From assembly GCA_900552295.1 (NCBI GenBank), contig URZB01000103.1, positions 1 to 6,033 on the forward strand: a stretch of 6,033 nt of DNA, read 5' to 3'. The notes below the pieces were generated by a model, which saw only the letters and a list, made by a program, of their open reading frames with translations, did no database searches and was not told where the DNA came from. Origin of the DNA: an uncultured Collinsella sp. (GTDB taxonomy: Bacteria > Actinomycetota > Coriobacteriia > Coriobacteriales > Coriobacteriaceae). Below, one piece after another: positions 1-5,673 of the stretch. The position numbers and the translations under genes are program-made. How positions within the stretch are numbered: position 1 is the first letter of the stretch; each line of letters starts with the position of its first letter.

Positions 1-112
1 CTTTGTGGTCGCGCTGACCGGCAGTGTTCTGACCATGCCGGGTCTGCCCAAGGTGCCCGCGGCCGAAAACATCGACGTCGACAACGACGGCAACATCACC
101 GGCCTGTTCTAA
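1..112 (+). CDS. fhs: formate--tetrahydrofolate ligase, C-terminal end (partial)
   Basis: Only the last 36 codons and the TAA stop (110-112) lie in the window; the reading frame starts at base 2 and the 5' part is off the left edge. The translated tail contains [18 protein letters not shown] and ends DGNITGLF, which matches the highly conserved C-terminus of formyltetrahydrofolate synthetase. The enzyme is cytoplasmic and joins formate to tetrahydrofolate with ATP hydrolysis, giving 10-formyl-THF for purine and fMet synthesis or, in acetogenic metabolism, the methyl branch. The catalytic P-loop is outside the window, so intactness cannot be judged. A strong terminator follows 25 bases after the stop, so this is the end of its transcription unit. 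The identification rests on a short but very characteristic tail. Confidence 0.93.
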   Translation, partial: FVVALTGSVLTMPGLPKVPAAENIDVDNDGNITGLF

Positions 113-137
113 GCCTGCTGTCCATAGCTGCTAGCCC

Positions 138-173
138 GCCCCGCCGCGCCCACAAGGCACGGCGGGGCTTTTT
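138..173 (+). terminator. intrinsic terminator of fhs
   Basis: A perfect 9-bp GC-rich stem is formed by GCCCCGCCG (138-146) and CGGCGGGGC (160-168). A further GCC/GGC pairing (148-150 with 156-158) closes a 5-base loop. A run of five T follows (169-173). Position and polarity fit rho-independent termination of fhs. Confidence 0.92.
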
Positions 174-183
174 GATTCTTAGG

Positions 184-246
184 CCCGCGCATGTCTTGTA
201 GATACCGACGGACTCTGCCCATCATAGGCTTTTGCGCGGGTAGAAT
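184..246 (+). promoter_or_regulatory. possible promoter with flanking inverted repeat upstream of the membrane protein gene
   Basis: TAGAAT at 241-246 resembles a sigma70 -10 (5 of 6 to TATAAT), but no good -35 lies 16-18 bases before it. Directly abutting it, TGCGCGGG (233-240) is the exact reverse complement of CCCGCGCA (184-191), 41 bases upstream. The repeat could be paired operator half-sites around the promoter or simply chance in GC-rich DNA. The promoter call is tentative; there must be one between the fhs terminator and the gene at 292. Confidence 0.3.
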
Positions 247-291
247 GCATGGATAACTTGTTGCTCACGCGCGACGGAAAGGAATCGTTGC

Positions 292-1281
292 ATGGATCAG
301 GACAAGACAACCGTGATGGGCGGCTACGGTTCCGCGCAGGCTGGCGATAGCGCCGATGCGACCCGCGTTGTTCCCAACCCCGGTTATACCGACCCCGCCG
401 CGACGCAGCCTTCTGCCGAGCCCACCCGGGTTATGGGCTATGGCGACACGGCGCAGGATTCTTACGCTGCATCTTCGCAAGGCCCCTATGGCAACGCAGC
501 TCCGGATCCGTTTGATTACGCGCCGCAGGATTCTTATGCTGCCTCGACGCCGAATTCCTATGACAGCCTGCCGCAGAATCCCATTCCGCAGCCTCAGCAG
601 ACGACGTATTTGCCTCGCACGGCGCAGCCTCGCTACGAGTCGCGCGAGCCGTATCGCGAGTACCCCAAGTCGATTCCGCAATATGGCGAGGACGAGGAAG
701 AGAAGCCGTCGCGTTCGTCGAGCGTGATCAAGAAGATCCTCATCGTGCTGGCGATCTTCTTTGCGCTGTCGGTTGTGTTTGCCATCGTGTCGGGCATGCT
801 CAACAAGCGAGGGAGTTCAACGGCCGATACCGCTGCCGAACAAACCGAGTCCGCCTCGTCTAGCACCGTCGATCTGAGCGATATTCCGGGGCAGTACTGG
901 TCCAACGCCAAGAAGCTCCTCAAGTCGCGCGGGGCCGATCTTTCGAATGCCGTGGTCCTGACTGATGATGGCTCAACGCCCGTCGTCGATGCCAACTGGG
1001 TCGTTACTTCTGCCTACTATAACGACAGCGGCAACCTTGAAATTCAGCTCACGCACAAGAACGGCTTGGGCAACTCGTCCGACGGACAAAGCGGTACCGA
1101 CAGCTCGAGCTCCAACACGCTGGAGGACTTGAGCAACAAGGCACAGGAGTTGGGAGACAAGGCGCAAGAGCTGGGCGACACGGCTCAGAATCTCGGCGAT
1201 ACCGCACAGAACCTGGGCGATATGGCAACGAACGCTTGGGATGCCCTACAAAACGGTATTTCGGGCGCGCAGGGAAACTAG
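292..1281 (+). CDS. single-pass membrane protein with low-complexity cytoplasmic tail, PASTA-like outer domain and C-terminal heptad repeats
   Basis: 329 residues. The ATG at 292 is preceded by AAAGGAA (278-284) at good spacing. Residues 1-140 are disordered and rich in Pro, Gln, Tyr, Ser and Ala, with QDSYAAS twice (55-61, 79-85) and three TxV motifs: TTVM (6-9), TRVV (24-27) and TRVM (45-48). An acidic patch (EDEEE, 133-137) precedes one membrane helix at about 149-170; there is no cleavable signal peptide, so an N-in/C-out topology is likely. Residues about 196-256 (IPGQYWSNAKKLLKSRG, then DANWVV and a beta-strand-like end) resemble a PASTA-type fold. After a Ser/Gly/Asp linker comes an amphipathic heptad stretch (283-317). 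No catalytic motif is visible. A role at the cell envelope, perhaps linked to Ser/Thr kinase signalling, is inference. It ends 12 bases from the stop of the convergent CDF gene. Confidence 0.85.
   Translation: MDQDKTTVMGGYGSAQAGDSADATRVVPNPGYTDPAATQPSAEPTRVMGYGDTAQDSYAASSQGPYGNAAPDPFDYAPQDSYAASTPNSYDSLPQNPIPQPQQTTYLPRTAQPRYESREPYREYPKSIPQYGEDEEEKPSRSSSVIKKILIVLAIFFALSVVFAIVSGMLNKRGSSTADTAAEQTESASSSTVDLSDIPGQYWSNAKKLLKSRGADLSNAVVLTDDGSTPVVDANWVVTSAYYNDSGNLEIQLTHKNGLGNSSDGQSGTDSSSSNTLEDLSNKAQELGDKAQELGDTAQNLGDTAQNLGDMATNAWDALQNGISGAQGN
1138..1242 (+). repeat. five tandem 21-base (7-residue) repeats in the membrane protein gene
   Basis: The repeats encode KAQELGD, KAQELGD, TAQNLGD, TAQNLGD and the diverged MATNAWD (residues 283-317). 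Spacing is exactly 7 residues, with A, L and D recurring in fixed positions, as expected for an amphipathic helix. Codons differ between copies (for example ttgggagac, ctgggcgac, ctcggcgat), so the duplication is old or the protein pattern is under selection. Confidence 0.9.
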
Positions 1282-1293
1282 CTGTTAAGCAGG

Positions 1294-2475
1294 CTACAAC
1301 TGCTCGGCCGGACGGTCGGGCGAGCTAAAGCCCGAGTCAAACGTAACGACGCATGAGACGTCGGGCCGGCGCTCGTGCACGATGCGCGTGACGAGCTCCA
1401 GCAGCTCCTCGTCGGATATGTCAAAGCCGTCGGGACGCACCAGGTCAAACGAAACGAACCCGTCGTGTTCGTGCAGGTCGTGGATGGAGAGCGCGGGATC
1501 AATCTGCATGACGCCGCGCTTGACCCAGCCGCGCAGATCGTCGCCGGTGGTGGCGATGGGGTCGCAGTGCAGCGTGATATCGATGCCCATCTGGCGCTTG
1601 ATGTCGTGCTCGATGGTGTCCAGAATCTCGTGGTGCTCAAATGCGTCACCCTCGCCAGGCATCTCCACGTGGGCGCTGGCAAACTGACGACCGGGGCCGT
1701 AGTCGTGCACCATCAGGTCGTGTGTGCCCAAGACCTGCGGATAGGACATGATCTTGTCGCGGATTGCCTGGACGAGCTTGGGGTCGGGCGCTTGCCCCAG
1801 CAACGGGCTGATGGCGTCGCGCACCAGGCCCATGCCGCTGATGCAGATGAAGATGCCCACACCCAGGCCTGCCCAGCCATCGAGGTCAAAGCCGGTCGTC
1901 TGCGAAATAAGCACCGCCACCAAGACCGAGCCCGAGGTGATGACGTCGTTTTTGGAGTCCTGTGCTGTGGCGATGAGCGTCTCCGAGTCGATGCGGTCGC
2001 CCAGCGTGCGGTTGAACGCGGCCATCCAGAGCTTAACGAGCATGGACAAGACGAGGGCGGCTAAGGAGAGCACCGAATATGCAGTGGGGGAAGGCTTGAT
2101 GATCTTGGTGACCGACTCAAGGATCAGGTTGATGCCGACGGCGCAAACCAGGACGGCGACAAACAGGCCGGCTAGGTACTCATAGCGGCCGTGGCCATAG
2201 GGGTGACCTTCGTCGGCCGGGCGGCTGGCAAGTCGGAATCCGAGCAGGCTCACGATGTTGCTCGAGGCATCGGAGAGGTTGTTGAAAGCGTCGGCGATGA
2301 GGGAGACGGAGCCGGCGAGCAGGCCCGCGATGCCCTTGGCCAGGCACAGGGTGATGTTGAGGCCAATGCAGACGAGGCTTGCGGAAAAGCCCGCGTTGGT
2401 GCGGCAAGATGCATCGACCGGCTCGCTCTCGCTGCCGGGAACAAGCGTATGTACCAGCCGATTTACAAATAGCAT
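1294..2475 (-). CDS. cation diffusion facilitator (CDF) metal efflux transporter, probably Mn(II)-type
   Basis: 393 residues from the ATG at 2475, chosen because GAGGA (2484-2488) sits 8 bases upstream; the open frame continues to an ATG at 2634, but that N-terminal part (rich in Arg and Pro) is not transporter-like, and the intermediate ATG at 2496 lacks a ribosome site. CDF transporters are membrane dimers that export divalent metals by proton antiport. Visible: TM2 with DAFNNLSD (62-69), the loop HPYGHGRYEYLAG (91-103), TM5 with DSKND (173-177), and the cytoplasmic dimerisation domain (about 232-308, HDLMVHDYGPGR). The transport site reads N65/D69 and D173/D177 in place of the His/Asp pairs of Zn transporters, a pattern reported for MntE-type Mn exporters. 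About 80 further residues (SIHDLHEHDG at 330-339, then FVSFDLV) look like a second ferredoxin-like unit, a longer C-terminus seen in many Gram-positive CDFs. Metal identity is inference. Confidence 0.93.
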   Translation of the reverse strand: MLFVNRLVHTLVPGSESEPVDASCRTNAGFSASLVCIGLNITLCLAKGIAGLLAGSVSLIADAFNNLSDASSNIVSLLGFRLASRPADEGHPYGHGRYEYLAGLFVAVLVCAVGINLILESVTKIIKPSPTAYSVLSLAALVLSMLVKLWMAAFNRTLGDRIDSETLIATAQDSKNDVITSGSVLVAVLISQTTGFDLDGWAGLGVGIFICISGMGLVRDAISPLLGQAPDPKLVQAIRDKIMSYPQVLGTHDLMVHDYGPGRQFASAHVEMPGEGDAFEHHEILDTIEHDIKRQMGIDITLHCDPIATTGDDLRGWVKRGVMQIDPALSIHDLHEHDGFVSFDLVRPDGFDISDEELLELVTRIVHERRPDVSCVVTFDSGFSSPDRPAEQL

Positions 2476-2483
2476 AGCGGTCG

Positions 2484-2488
2484 TCCTC
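2484..2488 (-). promoter_or_regulatory. ribosome binding site deciding the CDF start
   Basis: GAGGA on the - strand lies 8 bases before the ATG at 2475. The upstream ATG codons at 2496 and 2634 have no comparable site. Confidence 0.75.
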
Positions 2489-2646
2489 ACAATCATGTTT
2501 AAGGGGATAGTGTAGCTCGCGCGGGGGCGCCGTGCACCGATGCTCAGAAAATGCAGCAATAGTCTGCCGGTGCTAACGAGCGAGCCTTCTCGTCTGCCTG
2601 GGTGGTCCATTTTGGGCCACATGGGTATGGGCATGTGCCTGCTTGC

Positions 2647-2665
2647 TCGACATACTTAATGTCGA
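2647..2665. repeat. 7-bp inverted repeat, possible operator, upstream of the zinc-ribbon gene
   Basis: TCGACAT (2647-2653) and ATGTCGA (2659-2665) are exact reverse complements separated by ACTTA, 28 bases before the start codon. The spacing (12 bases centre to centre) is typical of a dimeric repressor site, and the AT-rich centre TACTTAAT could contain a -10. No known regulator is recognised. Confidence 0.4.
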
Positions 2666-2677
2666 CAGCCCCTGTGC

Positions 2678-2685
2678 AAAGGAGG
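2678..2685 (+). promoter_or_regulatory. strong ribosome binding site deciding the zinc-ribbon protein start
   Basis: AAAGGAGG lies 8 bases before the ATG at 2694. This near-perfect Shine-Dalgarno rules out the in-frame ATG at 2643, which would lie upstream of it. Confidence 0.88.
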
Positions 2686-2693
2686 ACGTTTCC

Positions 2694-4031
2694 ATGGAAG
2701 AGATGTTTGCCATTAAATGTCAAAACTGCGGCGGCCCTATGTACTCGCACCAGGCTAAGCGCAGCTTTGAGTGCGCCTATTGCGGCACGGTCGTTCCGTG
2801 GCAGGCTGATGCGGGGGAGCCCAAGAGCGCCCTGGGCATTCGCCATACGCCGCTGACGGTGGTGGATGGACTGCTCAAGCTCACGCATATGTCGCAACTC
2901 GAGCGCCCGGAGGACCCGGACTGGTATTTCTTCAATTCGCACTGGCGCAATCAGTCGGTCCTGGAACATCTGCTGTGGGAGGATCGCGGCACGGCGCAGG
3001 AGTTCCAAGAGGCCACGCATGTGAGCATTCCTTGCCCCTTCTGTGGTGCGTCCTTTGAGGGCGAGTCGACCCAGCGCGTGTTTGAGTGCCCGTCCTGCGG
3101 CAACAAGATCGGCATTGCCGACCTGCTCAAGCCGGGGACGTTTAGCAAGCGTCTGACCATGGGCGTGGGTGCGGAGTATGTGCCGGATCAGGGTATTCCC
3201 TGCGAAATCTCGCCGCAGCAGGCACGTGCCAACGCGCTGCAGCTGGTGCGCCAGTACCCGGATGCCTTTGCCGGGCACGACGTGGAAGATGCGATCCAAA
3301 ACGACATGATGCTCTTCTATTTCCCCATGGCGCTGGCGGACCTGCGCATGATGGCGAGCTTCCCGGGCAAGGGCCTGAGCAAGGAAACCCTGGTGTACTA
3401 CGAGGTGCTCGACTGGGCATACCCCAGGGCAAACTACCTGGACGTTCGCCTCATGGGCATTTTGGAACCGTGGGACTTTGCCAAGGTCGGTCCGTTCGAT
3501 CCCGCCATGCAGGAAGGCGACTTCCGCGTCGTCTCCGTCGATGCATCTACCAAGGACCAGGTGGTCATTGATAAGTTGGCGCTCGACGTTGCGGGCAACG
3601 ATGCCGAGGCCGTACTGGGGCTCAATAAAAAGAGCATCCGAACCTGGGCGCGCAAGGCCCGCAAGCATAAGGATGGCCTGGTGATGGTGCCGGTCTACTT
3701 TGTCGATCGTCCGGCGACGGACAGCCGCGATGGCGAGCAGGTGCGCATTGCCGTAAACGGACAGACGGGCCGCGCGGCCGCGGTGGTGTTTAGTGACAAG
3801 CGCGAAACGCATATCGTGGCGCCGCTCAGCCCGAGCCTGCATCTGTCCGGTGAGAGCACCGTGCACGCCACGCCCGTCGAGGTCAAATACGTTAAATCGC
3901 CCTTCCTGTACCAGATCGTGCGCCGTGGAGGCGGCGAGCAACCGCGCCAGGTTGCAGCCGCCGTCGAGGGTTCCTACCGAGAGGAGAAGCCCAAACGCCG
4001 CGGTCTGCTGGGTGCGCTATTTGGGAAGTAG
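2694..4031 (+). CDS. protein with two TFIIB-type zinc ribbons, function unknown
   Basis: 445 residues, soluble, no signal peptide or membrane helix. Two four-cysteine zinc ribbons are clear: C9-x2-C12 with C27-x2-C30 (CQNCGG, CAYCG), and C114-x2-C117 with C132-x2-C135 (CPFCG, CPSCGN). They are separated by an acidic/aromatic segment containing DPDWYFFNSHWRN (75-87). The rest is an alpha/beta region ending in a beta-rich part with MVPVYFVDR (331-339) and RIAVNGQTGRAA (351-362). The latter resembles the 'P-x-(Y/W)-...-NGQTG' segment of conserved Firmicutes/Actinobacteria proteins annotated only as TFIIB-type zinc ribbon-containing; this is recognised from memory. The C-terminus is basic then hydrophobic (KPKRRGLLGALFGK) and could touch a membrane or nucleic acid. 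No helicase, nuclease or polymerase motif is present. Zinc binding is near certain; the biological role is unknown. It is transcribed alone, divergently from the CDF gene. Confidence 0.9.
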   Translation: MEEMFAIKCQNCGGPMYSHQAKRSFECAYCGTVVPWQADAGEPKSALGIRHTPLTVVDGLLKLTHMSQLERPEDPDWYFFNSHWRNQSVLEHLLWEDRGTAQEFQEATHVSIPCPFCGASFEGESTQRVFECPSCGNKIGIADLLKPGTFSKRLTMGVGAEYVPDQGIPCEISPQQARANALQLVRQYPDAFAGHDVEDAIQNDMMLFYFPMALADLRMMASFPGKGLSKETLVYYEVLDWAYPRANYLDVRLMGILEPWDFAKVGPFDPAMQEGDFRVVSVDASTKDQVVIDKLALDVAGNDAEAVLGLNKKSIRTWARKARKHKDGLVMVPVYFVDRPATDSRDGEQVRIAVNGQTGRAAAVVFSDKRETHIVAPLSPSLHLSGESTVHATPVEVKYVKSPFLYQIVRRGGGEQPRQVAAAVEGSYREEKPKRRGLLGALFGK

Positions 4032-4077
4032 GGGAGTAGCACCGGTTGTTGCCGTAAGGTGATGGCCGGGGGTGCGG

Positions 4078-4280
4078 GGCAGCTCTCAGGAGTGCGGGCT
4101 GCCGTCTGATTGTTTGAGGGTGCCAGATGTAAATAAACAGTGGAGCGGCTGCAAAAGAGCCTCCTCACTGGGTAAAATCAGGTTGTGCCGCGGAACCCGC
4201 TCCTCAGCTAGTCACACTTCGGAAGCGCGGGCAACGCAGGTATTATCGTCTAAAGGGCCGGCTGCAACCGGCCCTTTTCT
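4078..4280 (+). ncRNA. candidate structured RNA / leader-like element ending in a terminator
   Basis: After the zinc-ribbon stop, 224 bases separate the gene from the next terminator, and they contain successive stems: GGCAGC/GCTGCC (4078-4083 with 4098-4103); CAGT-GAG-GGCT with AGCC-CTC-ACTG (4138-4150 with 4158-4170, loop GCAAAAG); and GTTG plus CCGCG with CGCGG plus CAAC (4182-4192 with 4226-4235). Between the last two stems, AGGTTGTGCCGCGG (4180-4193) resembles the T-box core AGGGTGGNACCGCG, with one base missing and the essential TGG changed to TTG. A stem, short linker, T-box-like sequence and terminator in that order recall a tRNA-sensing leader, but no + strand gene follows. It could be an sRNA, a long 3' UTR, or a decayed leader. 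All pairings were found by eye. Confidence 0.3.
4255..4278 (+). terminator. intrinsic terminator, weakly bidirectional
   Basis: GGGCCGG (4255-4261) pairs perfectly with CCGGCCC (4268-4274) around the loop CTGCAA, followed by TTTT (4275-4278). AAA before the stem extends it to 10 bp and would give a short U run on the - strand. In + it ends the transcript from the zinc-ribbon gene or the RNA candidate; in - it lies about 180 bases past the nuclease gene. Confidence 0.85.
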
Positions 4281-4456
4281 GTGGCAACCAATGGATCCAC
4301 ATCAGACGAAGGCCGCGTCTTTGCCTGTCAGGTCACGCTCGCCAGCCACGGCTGGAATGTCGTTGCCGGCGTCCATGACCGGTATTGTTTCGTAGCGTGC
4401 GTCGCAACCGCGAGTGCGCCTGCGACGGCTGCGGTGGTTTCGGTCGCAATGTGCTG
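4281..4456. other. non-coding gap between terminator and nuclease gene
   Basis: No gene with a ribosome site is seen on either strand. CCAGCC/GGCTGG (4342-4347 with 4350-4355) is a short palindrome with a 2-base centre. On the - strand two frames stay open across much of the stretch. One continues the nuclease frame for about 43 codons past its stop; the other ends at a TGA at 4302-4304 after MDAGNDIPAVAGERDLTGK, starting at ATG 4376. This may be a gene remnant, but I do not recognise it. Confidence 0.4.
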
Positions 4457-5506
4457 CTACCCTTGCGTTTCGCCATTAGTCGCTTCGTTGATGGCGCGGT
4501 ACTCGGCACTCAGCTCGCGAGCCAGCTCTTCCTTGCTTGGAAGATATGGCAGGTATTTGGCGGCAAACACTTGGTCGTTGTCTTCGGGCAGCGTGTACTC
4601 GACGATCGAATCGCTTTTGTCCGCGCAGAGCACGATGCCTATGGGCGGATTGTCGCCTTCGTTCATGAGCTTGCGCGTGTAGTAGTTCACATACATTTGC
4701 ATCTGGCCCAGGTCCTGATGCGTAAGGTCATCGGTCTTAAGGTCGATGAGCACGAAGCAGCGCATCAGATAGTTGTAAAAAACAAGGTCAATATAGAAAT
4801 GGCGCCCATCAAAGGTGATGCGCTTTTGGCGCGCCTCGAAAGCGAAACCACGGCCAAGCTCCAACAGGAACTTCTGAAGATGCGTGATGAGCGCCTGCTC
4901 TAGATCGCTCTCGCGAAACGCAGTATCGTCCGAGAAACCTAAAAACTCCAGTACATATGGGTCGCGGATGATATCCTCGGGGCGACGAGCCGGGGCGCTC
5001 TTTTGGATTTCCTGGATGACGGCCTCTTTGTCTTTGCTGGCAAGTAGGCGCTCGCGGAACATGGTGTTGATCTGGCGCTCGAGCTGACGCGTGCTCCAGC
5101 GAGAATCGGCACATTCGTTCATGTACCATGTTCGAGCATCAGGGTCGGTTATACGCGATAACCTGCGGTAATGTGTCCAATTCAATTCGGAACGCAGCGC
5201 GTTCCGGATTGGGAACGCAAGATAAAACTGACGCATGTATCTTAAGCTTCTGGCGTTGAAGCCTCTGCCAAAATCCTTAGTCAATCTAACGGCAAGTTCG
5301 TCGATCAGTGCATCGCCATACTTGGCGCGCTCCTCTCCGCCCTGTTCATCAACAATACTCTTGCCGATCTCCCAATATGCCTCAACCATCGCAAAGTTAA
5401 CAGCGGTATAGGCCTTGTCGCGAGCGGCGTTGAGAATCGAGGAGACCTGCTTGTAAAAACCTTCGGGCACGATTGCCGATTCTCCACGGTTTACCAGTTC
5501 GCCCAT
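4457..5506 (-). CDS. YhcG/DUF1016 family PDDEXK nuclease
   Basis: 349 residues from ATG at 5506; a GTG directly before it (5509) is an alternative start, and neither has a strong ribosome site (GGGG 8 bases upstream of the ATG). The N-terminal DUF1016_N helical domain (about 17-160) has the hallmark LNWTHYRRLSRITDPDAR (108-125), WYMNE and WSTRQLERQINT (137-148). The C-terminal YhcG domain (about 180-330) has DPYVLEFLG (182-190), DLEQALITHLQKFLLELG (201-218), FYIDLVFYN (237-245), VLIDLKTDDLTHQDLGQMQMYVNYY (252-276) and NPPIGIVLC (286-294). D240, D255-x-K257 and Q268 are the likely PDDEXK active-site residues, so the enzyme looks intact. Family members are predicted DNA-cleaving enzymes often found near type I restriction genes; none is present here. 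Two sampled 60-base stretches are about 40-43% G+C (another about 57%), against 62% in the zinc-ribbon gene, suggesting transfer. Confidence 0.94.
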   Translation of the reverse strand: MGELVNRGESAIVPEGFYKQVSSILNAARDKAYTAVNFAMVEAYWEIGKSIVDEQGGEERAKYGDALIDELAVRLTKDFGRGFNARSLRYMRQFYLAFPIRNALRSELNWTHYRRLSRITDPDARTWYMNECADSRWSTRQLERQINTMFRERLLASKDKEAVIQEIQKSAPARRPEDIIRDPYVLEFLGFSDDTAFRESDLEQALITHLQKFLLELGRGFAFEARQKRITFDGRHFYIDLVFYNYLMRCFVLIDLKTDDLTHQDLGQMQMYVNYYTRKLMNEGDNPPIGIVLCADKSDSIVEYTLPEDNDQVFAAKYLPYLPSKEELARELSAEYRAINEATNGETQG

Positions 5507-5673
5507 CACTGTCGCCCCGCTTTCCTCTTGTGGAATGCATCTTTATCGAATTTAGTTTAAAGCCTCGCGCGGACACGAATTGCTGTGCTGTCTGACATCA
5601 TCGCATGGGGCCTTGCGGTGACTAAAATGTGGCCATAGAGACAGTTTTAGCGAACCCCACGGGAGTGACGTGT
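5507..5673. promoter_or_regulatory. divergent intergenic region with AT-rich promoter area
   Basis: The region between the nuclease and the PH-like gene has an AT-rich core at about 5540-5572, likely the nuclease promoter on -, though no clean -35/-10 pair can be fixed. For the + gene, TAAAAT at 5623-5628 matches the -10 consensus in five of six positions, without a clear -35. Confidence 0.35.
5661..5665 (+). promoter_or_regulatory. ribosome binding site deciding the PH-like protein start
   Basis: GGGAG lies 8 bases before the ATG at 5674. An in-frame GTG at 5629 has no site at proper spacing and overlaps the likely promoter, so it is rejected. Confidence 0.7.

Larger units (their letters stand above)
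2476..2693. promoter_or_regulatory. divergent intergenic region between CDF and zinc-ribbon genes
   Basis: This 218-base stretch must hold the promoters of both divergent genes, but no convincing -35/-10 pair is visible on either strand. TACACT on the - strand (2509-2514) is a weak -10 candidate for the CDF gene. A hairpin GTGGTCC/GGGCCAC (2602-2608 with 2614-2620, one G-U pair, loop ATTTT) and a smaller one ACGAG/CTCGT (2576-2580 with 2589-2593) lie in the middle. Neither has a T-tract, so they are not terminators. No riboswitch consensus such as yybP-ykoY was recognised. Confidence 0.45.

Noticed and set aside
265..681. Arg-rich open frame on - opposite the membrane protein gene
   Set aside because: The repeated RRLR composition is the complement of the low-complexity Pro/Gln/Tyr coding sequence; no ribosome site or motif.
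1375..2064. 229-codon open frame on + opposite the CDF gene
   Set aside because: Antisense shadow of a clear transporter; the translation is His/Val/Asp-rich without any family motif.
2544..3941. Long open frame (465 codons) on - opposite the zinc-ribbon gene
   Set aside because: It is antisense to a gene with a perfect ribosome site and two zinc ribbons; its third codon positions face the first positions of the real gene, the usual GC-rich shadow. Its protein has no recognisable domain.
4180..4193. Functional T-box riboswitch call
   Set aside because: The core is only partly matched, the tRNA-pairing TGG is TTG, no Stem I with specifier loop is seen, and no aminoacyl-tRNA synthetase or amino acid gene follows. 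It is kept only as a candidate structured RNA.
4281..4903. Open frames on + running over the 3' part of the nuclease gene
   Set aside because: They overlap a well-supported DUF1016 gene on the other strand and lack ribosome sites; the peptides show no family similarity that I recognise.
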